Positions 19,458 through 28,591 of a stretch of 64,000 nt of DNA are shown piece by piece. A program made the position numbers and the translations under genes. How positions within the stretch are numbered: position 1 is the first letter of the stretch; each line of letters opens with the position of its first letter. The stretch comes from Flavisolibacter longurius (GTDB lineage: Bacteria; Bacteroidota; Bacteroidia; Chitinophagales; Chitinophagaceae): contig JABUMY010000012.1 of the NCBI GenBank assembly GCA_013327885.1, forward strand, positions 62,001 to 126,000. The letters are read 5' to 3'. The notes beneath the pieces were generated by a model, which made no database searches, was not told the DNA's origin, and saw only the letters and a list, made by a program, of their open reading frames with translations.

Positions 19458-19492
19458 TGGCATTTTAATCAATCTAACCAATGTTATCTGTC

Positions 19493-22400
19493 ATGAAAAA
19501 AATTCGTGCTTTTCTACTCATCGCCTTTACGTTCTTGCTCACCGAATCCTTTGCACAGGGACGTGTGGTCAACGGCATTGTAAAAGACGTAGCCGGCCCG
19601 GTACCGGGTGCCAGCATCACCGAAAAGGGATTGCCTTCCAATGGTGTTATTGCCAATGAACTGGGGCAGTTTACCCTTGCCCTGAAGGGAACGTCCAATG
19701 CCCTGGTGATAACGGCTGCCAATCATCAAAACACAGAAATAGACCTGAAGAATTTCAATCTTTCGGAGGTGATCAATGTCAACATGCAGTTGACCAACGC
19801 ATCGATGGATGAAGTGGTGGTAGTAGGATTTGGAAAGAAAAAACGCATCACCAACACCGGTTCGGTAAGTTCGGTATCGGGTGCCGAAATTCGTACAGTT
19901 CCCACATCCAGCGTACAGAATGCACTGCAGGGAAAAGTCCCCGGCTTTTTTGCACAGCAGCGCAGTGGGCAGCCGGGCCGCGATGCCTCTGATTATTACA
20001 TCCGCGGTGTTAGTTCTTTAAACGCTGCCGGCAACCGTCCGCTCATTGTGGTAGATGATATTGAATACACGTACGAACAGCTCTCCCAGATCAACGTGAA
20101 CGAAATTGAAAGCATTTCTGTTTTAAAAGACGCTTCCACTACTGCCGTTTACGGTATCAAAGGAGCGAACGGTGTATTGGTTGTAACAACGCGGCGTGGC
20201 TCCGCTGGCCGGCCCAAGTTCAACCTCCGTGGCGAAATGGGCATGCAGGCGCCTGTTCGTACACCCAATTTTTTAAACGCCTATGAAACGGCGGTACTGG
20301 TAAATGAAGCCTACCGCAACGATGGTCTGCAACCGCAGTTTACACCGCAGGACCTGGAACTCTATAAAAGCGGTGCCGATCCTTATGGCCACCCGGACGT
20401 AAACTGGTACCAGTCGATCATGAAACCCTTTTCGCTGCAGGCCAATACCAACCTTGATATCTCCGGCGGATCGCAGGCGGTAAAATATTTTATTTCAGCC
20501 GGTGCCTTCACACAGAATGGATCGGTGCGCAACTTTTCTACCAACGCCGATGGCGTGAATAGCAACTATTTTTACAAGCGGTATAACCTTCGTTCCAATC
20601 TCGACATTCAGGCCACCAAAAACCTTTCGCTTCGCCTGGATATGACCAGTCGCTTTGGTGATATCAATGAACCGTTCAGCAACAATGTTATCAGTAATAT
20701 CTACGATTTTTCACGCATCCGCCCTTACTCGGCACCTTTCCTGAATCCGAACGGAAGCTATGCCTTTGCATATGATACAAAGGACCAGATGCCAACCATC
20801 AATGCCATGCTGCAGTCGAATGGTTATCGCCGGCAGCGCCGCACCGATTTTAATGTGCTGTTTGGTTTTACGGAAAAGCTGGATGATATCACACAGGGAC
20901 TTTCCTTGCTTGGCCGCATTGCCTATGCAGGCGTTGAACAAAATACCCTCAACCTGTTTCGCGAAGGTTACCCGCCATCGTACCGGTATGACCCGGTAAG
21001 CGGTACTTACAGTCTCAATACAGGCGTAGGAACGGGAGGCTATACCTTAAAAGAATACAGAACGATCGGCAATACCGACCTGCGTGACCAGCGCTTGAAT
21101 ATGCAGATCTACCTGAACTACGACCGCACCTTTGGCCCTCACCATATCACCTCGCTTTTGCTTTGGAACCAGCAGGGTTACCGGGTTGATAATTTTGGCG
21201 CCACACCGCAAAAGTCAAAAGGCTATTCGCTGAAAGTCGGTTATGATTTTGAACAGAAATACCTGATCGATTTTAACGCTGCTTATAACGGGTCCGACCG
21301 TTTTCAGGCGTCCAACCGCTATGGCTTTTTCCCGGCCGTTGGCATTGGCTGGAACATGGCGCAGGAGGCGTTTTTTATCGATCATGTGCCTTTCCTGAAG
21401 CTGGCCAAGTTAAGGGCTTCGTATGGTTTGGTTGGATCGGATGTGGCGCCGGGTGATCAGTACCTCTACAACCAGGTTTATGTACCGGGCGGCGGGTACA
21501 GCTTTGGACAAAACCACCAAGGTGCACCAACCATTTATGAAGGCGCATTGGGTAACAACAACGTGACCTGGGAAAAAGCAAAAAAATATGACATTGGCCT
21601 GGACCTTAATTCGGCCAACGACAAGTATGCGCTGACGGTAGATTATTTCCATGAAGAACGATATGACCAATTGGTGGTAAGACAGGATATCCCGCAGATG
21701 CTTGGCGTAGGCGTTTCGCCAACGAACGTGGCCATTGTGGTCAACCGTGGCTGGGACGGGCAGTTTACTTATCGCGATAAAATCGGGCAGGTGCAATACA
21801 GCCTGGGATTGGTGCTGTCGTATGCAAAAAATAAAGTGATCTACCAGGCCGAAGCCCAACCGCGTTATCCCTGGCTGGCACGTACCGGTCAGTCCATCAA
21901 CCAGCCGTTTGGCTACGGCTTTGATGGCTTTTATACGGAAGCGGAGCTGACCGATCCTAAAGTGGCTAAGCCTGTTTCGGCCATTCCGCTGCAGGCCGGC
22001 GACCTGAAATACCGCGACCGCAACAACGATGGTGTGATCGATCAAAACGATGTAACGGCTATCGGCAGGCCCAACCTGCCTAACACCAACATTGGTATGC
22101 CGATAAAGCTGGGTTACAAAAACCTCGACCTGAATATTCTTTTCCAGGGTGCTTTCGGGTATAGCCTGGGGTTAGTAGGCAATGCCATTGAACCCTTCCG
22201 CAGCCAGTTTCAACCGCTGCACCAGCGCCGCTGGACGCCGGAAACTGCTGCACAGGCACAGTTTCCCCGTCTGACAAGCAATCCCACAACGGTCAACAGC
22301 CCATCATCTTATTATTCCGACTTCTGGTTGATCGATGCGCATTATGTTCGCTTAAAAACCGTTGACATCGGCTACCAGATCCCTAATAAACTGTTGCCTT

Positions 22401-22564
22401 TCCGTATCAACAACGGGCGCCTGTACCTGAGTGCCTACAACCTGCTGACATGGAGTAATATTTCCAAAAAATACCAGCAGGATCCTGAAGTGACCTCCAA
22501 CAGTGCTGGTGATGCTTACCTGAACCAGCGTGTAGTAAATGTTGGCTTGCAGATTGGGTTTTAA
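19493..22564 (+). CDS. SusC/RagA family TonB-linked outer membrane protein (second)
   Basis: A 1023-residue porin. The start is placed at the second ATG (MKKIRAFLLIAFTFLLTESF, cleavage near SFAQ); an ATG four codons upstream is also possible. The carboxypeptidase-like domain (VVNGIVKDVAGPVPGASI) is followed by the classical TonB box MDEVVVVGFGKK at about residue 106. The plug carries NALQGKVPGFF and IESISVLKDASTTAVYGIKG. The barrel ends QRVVNVGLQIGF. No N-terminal STN signalling domain is seen, so it probably does not signal directly to an anti-sigma factor. It is the last gene of the six-gene operon and, by exclusion, may pair with the SusD protein encoded first (11225). Confidence 0.94.
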   Translation: MKKIRAFLLIAFTFLLTESFAQGRVVNGIVKDVAGPVPGASITEKGLPSNGVIANELGQFTLALKGTSNALVITAANHQNTEIDLKNFNLSEVINVNMQLTNASMDEVVVVGFGKKKRITNTGSVSSVSGAEIRTVPTSSVQNALQGKVPGFFAQQRSGQPGRDASDYYIRGVSSLNAAGNRPLIVVDDIEYTYEQLSQINVNEIESISVLKDASTTAVYGIKGANGVLVVTTRRGSAGRPKFNLRGEMGMQAPVRTPNFLNAYETAVLVNEAYRNDGLQPQFTPQDLELYKSGADPYGHPDVNWYQSIMKPFSLQANTNLDISGGSQAVKYFISAGAFTQNGSVRNFSTNADGVNSNYFYKRYNLRSNLDIQATKNLSLRLDMTSRFGDINEPFSNNVISNIYDFSRIRPYSAPFLNPNGSYAFAYDTKDQMPTINAMLQSNGYRRQRRTDFNVLFGFTEKLDDITQGLSLLGRIAYAGVEQNTLNLFREGYPPSYRYDPVSGTYSLNTGVGTGGYTLKEYRTIGNTDLRDQRLNMQIYLNYDRTFGPHHITSLLLWNQQGYRVDNFGATPQKSKGYSLKVGYDFEQKYLIDFNAAYNGSDRFQASNRYGFFPAVGIGWNMAQEAFFIDHVPFLKLAKLRASYGLVGSDVAPGDQYLYNQVYVPGGGYSFGQNHQGAPTIYEGALGNNNVTWEKAKKYDIGLDLNSANDKYALTVDYFHEERYDQLVVRQDIPQMLGVGVSPTNVAIVVNRGWDGQFTYRDKIGQVQYSLGLVLSYAKNKVIYQAEAQPRYPWLARTGQSINQPFGYGFDGFYTEAELTDPKVAKPVSAIPLQAGDLKYRDRNNDGVIDQNDVTAIGRPNLPNTNIGMPIKLGYKNLDLNILFQGAFGYSLGLVGNAIEPFRSQFQPLHQRRWTPETAAQAQFPRLTSNPTTVNSPSSYYSDFWLIDAHYVRLKTVDIGYQIPNKLLPFRINNGRLYLSAYNLLTWSNISKKYQQDPEVTSNSAGDAYLNQRVVNVGLQIGF

Positions 22565-22576
22565 ACGGATACGTTT
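22563..22576. promoter_or_regulatory. AAACG-GATA-CGTTT dyad, possible LacI-type operator
   Basis: Arms AAACG and CGTTT flank a four-base centre, overlapping the stop codon of susC and lying 70 bp upstream of the LacI-family gene. LacI operators are often short dyads, so this could be an autoregulatory site. It is short enough to be chance. Confidence 0.25.
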
Positions 22577-22645
22577 GCGCCATTTTGTAAACAAAAGTGG
22601 CTGCCAAAAGAGTATGAATGTGATTTTGAATTTTGATTGCGCTGA

Positions 22646-23656
22646 ATGAAACGTATCTCGATAAAAGATATCGCCACCAAGGCTGGTGTTGTGCCATCCA
22701 CCGTTTCTTTTGTGTTGAATGGAAAAGCAAAAGAAATGCGCATCAGCGATGCGATGGCTGAAAAGATTGTTGCCGTGGCAAAGGCCGAAGGCTATGCACC
22801 CAACCACATTGCCGTGAGTTTGCGAACTGGCCGTTCACGCATCCTTGGTTTAATTGTAGAAGATATCTCTAACCCGTTTTTTGCAGCGCTGGCCAAGAAC
22901 ATAGAAGAAAAGGGCAACGAACTGGGTTACCGTATTGTGTATTGCAGTACAAAAAACGATTCCCAAAAAGGCAATGATCTTATTACGTTGTTGTCGCAAA
23001 GCCAGGTTGATGGATTTATCATAACGCCATTGCCCGGTATGGAGGAGCAGGTTGCGTTGCTGCAAAAGCAGGGGATCCCCATAACGTTTATGGACCGTTA
23101 TTTACCCGGGTTGGATGTGGCCTCTGTGTTGCTTGACAATGAGGATGGTGTTCGATTAGGCATGCAGCACCTGTTAAGCAAGGGTTACAAGCGCATTGGG
23201 TTTGTGACCGTTGAACTACAGCAGGTACAAATGGTGCAAAGACAATCTGCCTATGAACAAATTCTGGAGGAAAGGGGAGTAGCCGAAGGCGAGCATTTTA
23301 TACTGAAGCTGCCATTCAACTACCAGCACGATTTTGCGGTTGACCAGATCAAGCGGTTTATTGTTGACCAGCGGTTGGATGCCATCCTTTTTTCAACGAA
23401 CTACCTTGGCATCATGGGAATTGAAAGCATTGCACAGTTAAAACTGCAGATACCCCGTGACCTTGCTGTTGTTTGCTTCGACAACCATGATCTTTTCAAG
23501 CTTTATCCGCCGGGAATCACTACTATCAATCAACCTCTCCAGGCCATGGCGCATGCAGCCATTGCTAATCTGGTAGAGCAAATCGAATCAGGCAAAGGCC
23601 TTGCACCTAAACACATACAATTAAAAGCTGAACTCATTGTAAGAGGGTCTACCTAA
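22646..23656 (+). CDS. LacI family transcriptional regulator
   Basis: A 336-residue protein. Residues 3-25 (ISIKDIATKAGVVPSTVSFVLNG) are the LacI helix-turn-helix, with the hinge following (HIAVSLRTGRSRILGLIVEDISNPFF). Residues 60-335 form a periplasmic-binding-protein-like sugar-sensing domain with the dimer and ligand blocks VDGFIITPLPG, GYKRIGFVTVE and DLAVVCFDNHDLFKLYPPGITTI. In Bacteroidota, LacI regulators often control adjacent sugar loci. It follows susC by 81 bp on the same strand, so it probably regulates this polysaccharide locus in response to a released sugar; the inducer is unknown. Confidence 0.93.
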   Translation: MKRISIKDIATKAGVVPSTVSFVLNGKAKEMRISDAMAEKIVAVAKAEGYAPNHIAVSLRTGRSRILGLIVEDISNPFFAALAKNIEEKGNELGYRIVYCSTKNDSQKGNDLITLLSQSQVDGFIITPLPGMEEQVALLQKQGIPITFMDRYLPGLDVASVLLDNEDGVRLGMQHLLSKGYKRIGFVTVELQQVQMVQRQSAYEQILEERGVAEGEHFILKLPFNYQHDFAVDQIKRFIVDQRLDAILFSTNYLGIMGIESIAQLKLQIPRDLAVVCFDNHDLFKLYPPGITTINQPLQAMAHAAIANLVEQIESGKGLAPKHIQLKAELIVRGST

Positions 23657-23671
23657 AAAAAGGAAAAGATT

Positions 23672-23679
23672 TATTTTTG
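23672..23679 (+). promoter_or_regulatory. promoter core TATTTTTG (-7 element) for the FecR-like stub gene
   Basis: TATTTTTG matches the Bacteroidota -7 consensus TAnnTTTG exactly and lies 13 bases before the ATG at 23693. No clear -33 TTTG was found at the expected distance. It supports the small downstream frame being expressed. Confidence 0.45.
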
Positions 23680-23692
23680 CCCTACTAAAAAC

Positions 23693-23908
23693 ATGGAATC
23701 ACTACCGGCTCATAGCATCGATAATTATCTTGCGGGTAAAGCCACACCCGAAGAAAAAACGCAGGTAGAGGCATGGTATCAATCCTGCCAGAGACGTGCC
23801 TCCCTTTTTGCTGAATTATCCGGCAACAAAAAAAACGAAGCAAAAGACCGGATGTGGGCCGCCATAGAAGAAGCTGTCCAAACCCAAAGCTGCAAGGCGA
23901 CAAAGTAA
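23693..23908 (+). CDS. 71-residue protein resembling the N-terminus of a FecR-type anti-sigma factor
   Basis: The sequence SIDNYLAGKATPEEKTQVEAWY resembles the first helical segment of Bacteroidota FecR anti-sigma factors (pattern: short helix, Y-L-x-G-x-x-T/S-x-E-E, then a helix ending in W-x). Real FecR proteins continue through a transmembrane helix into a large periplasmic domain; here the frame stops after 71 residues with only RMWAAIEEAVQ beyond. It has its own promoter-like element upstream and lies 150 bp before an ECF sigma factor gene. Normally FecR follows the sigma gene, so the order is reversed. It may be a minimal cytosolic anti-sigma protein or a decayed remnant. The short length and lack of a search make the assignment tentative. 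Confidence 0.5.
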   Translation: MESLPAHSIDNYLAGKATPEEKTQVEAWYQSCQRRASLFAELSGNKKNEAKDRMWAAIEEAVQTQSCKATK

Positions 23909-24008
23909 ATCTGGCCCGCATCATCATTCTTAAACAATCAGCTAAACAGCCTTTTCACCTCCCAGAAAAAGACGGAAAATAAATTTGAAAAGAAAAAGAA
24001 GAATAATT

Positions 24009-24028
24009 TTACAAAATCGATTTTGTAA
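24009..24028. promoter_or_regulatory. perfect 20-bp palindrome upstream of the ECF sigma gene
   Basis: TTACAAAATCGATTTTGTAA is a perfect palindrome ending 30 bases before the sigma-factor ATG at 24059. The length, symmetry and central CG are what a LacI-type or similar dimeric repressor site would show. A LacI gene lies 1.3 kb upstream. An 11-base half (ACAAAATCGAT) recurs just before the ATG at 63214, but without the second half. Confidence 0.55.
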
Positions 24029-24058
24029 GTATATTTAAGCTTCAATCCGCTTGCTCCC

Positions 24059-24616
24059 ATGCACATTAATTTTCACCAACAAACTAACGACGAGCAATTG
24101 TTCTGCTATCTGAAAAACGATGACCCTTTAGCGTTCAAAGAGCTCTACAACCGGTACTGGTCTTTTTTGCTGGACGCAGCCTGCAGAACCCTGCAATCGC
24201 AGGACAGGGCGGAAGACGTGGTACAGGAGATTTTTATCAGTTTGTACCAGCGCCGAAAGGTCATTACGCTAGAAGTTTCGCTTAAAGCTTACTTGTGCAA
24301 GGCCCTAAAATTTAAAGTGCTGAACGAACTGCGATCAAAATCGGTGCGGGACAATTACCAAAAGCGGGTTTTTTTTCAGGCTAATTGCAAAAACGATTTT
24401 GTTGTCCATTCCGAAACAAAGGAATTAAAGGTTGCCATTGACCAGTCGGTAGAACAATTACCCGAAAAGTGCAAGCAAGCCTTTTTGTTAAGCCGGGAAG
24501 AAAACCTTTCGTATAAAGACATTTCTGCGGAACTGGAAATATCGGTTAGTACCGTGGAGAAGCATATCAGCAAGGCGTTGAAGAACATAAAAGCTAACCT
24601 GCATCTTTATCTCTAA
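24059..24616 (+). CDS. ECF RNA polymerase sigma factor (sigma-70 family)
   Basis: A 185-residue protein with the two ECF domains. Region 2 covers about residues 10-80 (DPLAFKELYNRYWSFLLDAA, then RAEDVVQEIFISLYQRR). Region 4 covers about 125-180, with helix-turn-helix LSYKDISAELEISVSTVEKH. It matches the SusC/FecR-associated ECF group typical of Bacteroidota. No complete FecR anti-sigma gene follows; the next gene is a GDSL hydrolase 232 bp downstream, and only a short FecR-like stub precedes it. A perfect palindrome 30 bases before the start suggests transcriptional control by a repressor. The targets are unknown. Confidence 0.92.
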   Translation: MHINFHQQTNDEQLFCYLKNDDPLAFKELYNRYWSFLLDAACRTLQSQDRAEDVVQEIFISLYQRRKVITLEVSLKAYLCKALKFKVLNELRSKSVRDNYQKRVFFQANCKNDFVVHSETKELKVAIDQSVEQLPEKCKQAFLLSREENLSYKDISAELEISVSTVEKHISKALKNIKANLHLYL

Positions 24617-24848
24617 TTGTTTATCGGATTCACCTCCCATTACAAGATAAAAAAGATATCAGTTCATGCTTTTTTAGACAACGACATAAGCAAATATCAG
24701 TTGCCTTTGAGCAGCTTTTATATTGTTATCATCCAACGTTTGGGAAAATGTTGTGCTCCAGTGGAGGCAGGCAACTCATAAGGTGACTTATAAGATTAGA
24801 TTGTATTTAGCCTTATCACTTTTTTCTGAAATCAGCATGCGTTCCCAC

Positions 24849-26234
24849 ATGAAGCCTAAAAAAATCTTTGTTGTCCTTTTGCTACTTTCATTTTGCGGCC
24901 AACTAATGGCGCAAACCATTGCACCCTTTAAAGCAGGCGATAAAATTGCTTTTGTCGGTAACAGCATCACCGACGCGGGTTTTTATCATTCATACATCTG
25001 GTTGTATTACATGACCCGCTTTCCCGATAGGCGCATCCAGGTACTGAACAAAGGCATCGGTGGCGATGATGCAGGCTTGATCAACAACCGCCTCCCCGTA
25101 GAAGTCTTCCCGGAAAAACCCACTGTGCTTGCCCTCACCTTTGGCATGAACGATTCGGGTTATTTTGAATACTTGAATGAGAAGAAGGACAGTTTAGCGC
25201 AGGTAAAATGGCAGAAATCATTTGACAGTTACCAGCAGGTGGAAGCAAAGCTGAAGCAACAACCCGGTATCAGGAAGATCATTTTTACCACAGCGCCGTA
25301 TGATGAAACCACCACCAGCGCCAAAAACAATCTTTATCCGGGTAAAACCAAAACCATTGAGCGGATCATTCAATTTCAAAAAGCGTCAGCACAAAAAAAC
25401 GGCTGGGAGTATTTGGATCTGAACGGGGAGATGACGGCTATCAACCAGAGAGAGCAAGCCAAAGATCCTGCGTTTAGCCTGTCGCCCGGCGACCGTATTC
25501 ACCCCGGCGTTGGGGGCCACCTGGTGATGGCCTATTTCTTTTTAAAGGCACAGGGCATGGCTGGTAAACCGGTGGCTGCAGTCGCCATCGATGCAACAAC
25601 AAAAAAGATTTTGAAACAGGAAAACAGTACGGTTACTAACCTTTCTGTCAGCCCCGGAATGGTGGCATTTGACTACCTGGCAAAAGCCTTGCCCTTTCCC
25701 ATTGATACCATGTCAAGAATGTGGAACAGTAATTCAAACCAGCGGGAAGCGTTGGCGGTAATTCCTTTTATGGAAGAAATGAATCGCGAGGATTTGCAGG
25801 TAAAAGGCCTGCTACCGGGAACCTATACCCTAAAAATAGGTGGGCAAAAAATTGGTGCGTGGACGGCAACCGATTTTGCAAATGGAATCAACCTGGCAGC
25901 CCACATGAATACGCCGCAATACCAGCAGGCATGCATCATCAGGGACCTGAACCAGGAGCGCATGGAAATAGAAAGACGCTTTCGCCAGTATAACTGGATG
26001 GAGTTTGATGTGTTGCGGGAAAAAGGATTGTTGCGCAAGCATAACCAGCAAGCGCTGGACGCTGTGATGGCAGAGATCAACAACGGTTTTATTCGTGGCA
26101 ATTTTGAAAACTGGAACAAGGGAAGAAGTGAAGCGGTAAGAGATGTTTGGACAGCCCAGATGAAGCTCCTGGTGGATAAAATTTACGCCATCAACAAGCC
26201 GGTAAAACGCCGCATTACCCTCGAAAAAAATTGA
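24849..26234 (+). CDS. SGNH/GDSL hydrolase (putative carbohydrate esterase)
   Basis: A 461-residue secreted protein starting MKPKKIFVVLLLLSFCGQLM, with cleavage after LMAQ. An ATG 12 bases upstream and a TTG at 24723 are in frame, but the signal peptide fixes the start here. The SGNH blocks are GNSIT (nucleophile S39), GIGGDDAGLINNR, LTFGMNDSG and the C-terminal DRIHPGVGGH with Asp and His of the triad, about residue 216-224. About 200 further residues of unrecognised, mostly helical sequence follow. Such proteins deacetylate sugars in polysaccharide loci. It precedes the second GH92 gene by 44 bp, likely as one transcript. Confidence 0.85.
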   Translation: MKPKKIFVVLLLLSFCGQLMAQTIAPFKAGDKIAFVGNSITDAGFYHSYIWLYYMTRFPDRRIQVLNKGIGGDDAGLINNRLPVEVFPEKPTVLALTFGMNDSGYFEYLNEKKDSLAQVKWQKSFDSYQQVEAKLKQQPGIRKIIFTTAPYDETTTSAKNNLYPGKTKTIERIIQFQKASAQKNGWEYLDLNGEMTAINQREQAKDPAFSLSPGDRIHPGVGGHLVMAYFFLKAQGMAGKPVAAVAIDATTKKILKQENSTVTNLSVSPGMVAFDYLAKALPFPIDTMSRMWNSNSNQREALAVIPFMEEMNREDLQVKGLLPGTYTLKIGGQKIGAWTATDFANGINLAAHMNTPQYQQACIIRDLNQERMEIERRFRQYNWMEFDVLREKGLLRKHNQQALDAVMAEINNGFIRGNFENWNKGRSEAVRDVWTAQMKLLVDKIYAINKPVKRRITLEKN

Positions 26235-26278
26235 TAGAGGCAATCGTTGCCTGCTCTCATATGAACTGATGTAAGACG

Positions 26279-28591
26279 ATGAAAACGGAAAAAAACTTTG
26301 GTTTGGCTAGCTTATTGGCAGTTTCGCTTTGCACCTCCGCCCAGCAACCGGTTGATTACGTCAATCCCTTTATTGGTGCCAGCACCAGCGAAGGGGCAGC
26401 CGGCATTTATCACGGACTGGGAAAAACATTTCCCGGCGCCACCACGCCATACGGGCTGGTGCAGGTGAGTCCCAATACCATCACTGGTGGCGACAATGGT
26501 TCGGGCTATAGTTATGAGCATACAAGCATTGAAGGTTTTGCCTTTACGCAATTGAGCGGTGTGGGCTGGTTTGGCGACATGGGTAACTTTCTTGTCATGC
26601 CCACAACAGGACCTTTGCAAACCGCTTCGGGTAAGTTGGAAGATCCGGACAAAGGCTACCGGTCGCGGTACGACAAAGCATCGGAAAAAGCGTCTGCCGG
26701 TTATTATACCACGGTGCTGTCCGACTATTCCATCAGAGCCGAAATGACGGCTGCTCCCCACAGCGGAATGCTGCGTTTTACCTTCCCGGCACACAAGCAG
26801 TCGCGGATCCAGATCGACCTGGCACGCAGGGTAGGCGGAACGTCAACCCTGCAAAAAGTGGAGGTCATCGATGACCACACTATCCGGGGATGGATGAAAT
26901 GTACGCCTGATGGTGGTGGCTGGGGCAATGGCGAAGGCAATGCCGATTACACGGTTTATTTCTACGCACAGTTCAGCAAGCCCCTGAAAAGTTACGGCAT
27001 CTGGAGTGCTGCGATTCCTGATTCCTGGAACCGCAAACGCGAAGACGTGGAAAGCGATGCCTACCAGCAAGCCATTGCGCAGGCCAAGGTAAGCAAAGGA
27101 CAAAAAATGGGGGAAGGAAAACACCTCGGTTTTTATACCGAGTTTGCTACCAAAGCTGGTGAGCAGGTGCTGATGAAAACGGGGATATCTTTTGTAAGCC
27201 TCGACGGAGCGAAAAAAAACCTGCAGGCGGAGATCAGGGACTGGAATTTTGATGCCGTTACGCAACAGGCCCGTAAGCGCTGGAATGATGCCTTGTCAAC
27301 AATGACCGTTCAAGGCGGAACAAAGGACCAGAAAACCGTTTTTTATACCTCGCTTTATCATACCATGATCGATCCGCGGGTATTGGAAGATGTGGATGGT
27401 TCTTACCCGGGTGGAGATGGTAAGGTGCACAAATCGGAAGGGTTTACCAAGCGCACCGTTTTTAGCGGGTGGGATGTTTTCCGTAGCCAGATGCCCCTCC
27501 AAACCATTATCAATCCTTCGCTGGTGAACGACATGATCAATTCGCTCATCACGCTGGCCGATCAAAAAGGAAAGGATTATTTTGAGCGCTGGGAAATTTT
27601 GAACGCATACAGTGGTTGCATGCTGGGAAACCCTGCAGTGTCGGTTGTTGCCGATGCTTATGCGAAGGGCATCCGCAACTTTGATATCAACAAAGCCTAT
27701 GCGCTTTCGGTAGGATCCGTAGAAAAATTTGGCAACGGCGAAACGGGTTACACACCCAACCCGCTGAGCATTTCGTATACGCTTGAATACGCCTATTTCG
27801 ACTGGTGTGTTTCGCAATTGGCAAAGGCATTGGGTAAAAAAGAAGATGCCGCCAAATATGTGCAACGCTCCCTGGCCTATAAAAATATTTTTGATGCGGA
27901 GAAAGGTTGGTTCCGTCCCAAACAAAAAGATGGTTCCTGGGAGGCCTGGCCGGAAGAAGGCCGGCTGAAGCAATGGTACGGTACGATGGAGAGCAACGCT
28001 TACCAGCAGGGTTGGTTTGTGCCGCAGGATGTGGCGGGAATGGTGGGCCTGATGGGCGGAAAGGAAAAAGTAAAGGCTGACCTGATCAGCTTTTTTGAAA
28101 AGGTGCCGCAGAACATGATGTGGAACGACTATTACAACCACGCCAACGAGCCGGTGCACCACGTGCCGTTTCTTTTCAACCGGTTGGGTGAGCCGTCGTT
28201 AACACAAAAGTGGACAAGAGCCATTTGTGACCGGGCCTATAAGAATTCGGTGGAAGGTCTTGTGGGCAATGAAGATGTTGGCCAGATGTCGGCCTGGTAT
28301 ATATTGGCCGCCAGCGGACTGCACCCGGTTTGTCCAGGTGAAACACGCTACGAGATCACCAGTCCTGTATTTAACGCGATAACGATCAAACTTGACAAGG
28401 CGTATAGCAAAGGCGAACGTTTTACCATTAAAGCAGTGAACAACAGCCCCGAGAATATTTATATCCAGCGGGCCAGTCTGAATGGCAAACCCTACAACAA
28501 AAGTTTTATCGATCACAGCGATTTGATGAAAGGCGGTGTATTGGAGTTGGTGATGGGAAGGGAGGCAAACGAGGCTTGGGGAAAGGAGTGA
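26279..28591 (+). CDS. GH92 family alpha-mannosidase (second of three)
   Basis: A 770-residue protein with a short signal peptide (to about residue 21, CTSAQQ). The GH92 opening PVDYVNPFIG, the block GYSYEHTSIEGFAFTQLSGVG, the barrel segment FSGWDVFRSQMPLQTI, YTLEYAYFDWCVSQ and the C-terminal NEDVGQMSAWYILAASGLHP are all present. GH92 enzymes are calcium-dependent exo-alpha-mannosidases. Full length and intact motifs suggest activity. It ends the carbohydrate locus; an 821 bp spacer follows. It is clearly divergent from the GH92 proteins at 3329 and 51462, so linkage preference may differ. Confidence 0.93.
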   Translation: MKTEKNFGLASLLAVSLCTSAQQPVDYVNPFIGASTSEGAAGIYHGLGKTFPGATTPYGLVQVSPNTITGGDNGSGYSYEHTSIEGFAFTQLSGVGWFGDMGNFLVMPTTGPLQTASGKLEDPDKGYRSRYDKASEKASAGYYTTVLSDYSIRAEMTAAPHSGMLRFTFPAHKQSRIQIDLARRVGGTSTLQKVEVIDDHTIRGWMKCTPDGGGWGNGEGNADYTVYFYAQFSKPLKSYGIWSAAIPDSWNRKREDVESDAYQQAIAQAKVSKGQKMGEGKHLGFYTEFATKAGEQVLMKTGISFVSLDGAKKNLQAEIRDWNFDAVTQQARKRWNDALSTMTVQGGTKDQKTVFYTSLYHTMIDPRVLEDVDGSYPGGDGKVHKSEGFTKRTVFSGWDVFRSQMPLQTIINPSLVNDMINSLITLADQKGKDYFERWEILNAYSGCMLGNPAVSVVADAYAKGIRNFDINKAYALSVGSVEKFGNGETGYTPNPLSISYTLEYAYFDWCVSQLAKALGKKEDAAKYVQRSLAYKNIFDAEKGWFRPKQKDGSWEAWPEEGRLKQWYGTMESNAYQQGWFVPQDVAGMVGLMGGKEKVKADLISFFEKVPQNMMWNDYYNHANEPVHHVPFLFNRLGEPSLTQKWTRAICDRAYKNSVEGLVGNEDVGQMSAWYILAASGLHPVCPGETRYEITSPVFNAITIKLDKAYSKGERFTIKAVNNSPENIYIQRASLNGKPYNKSFIDHSDLMKGGVLELVMGREANEAWGKE

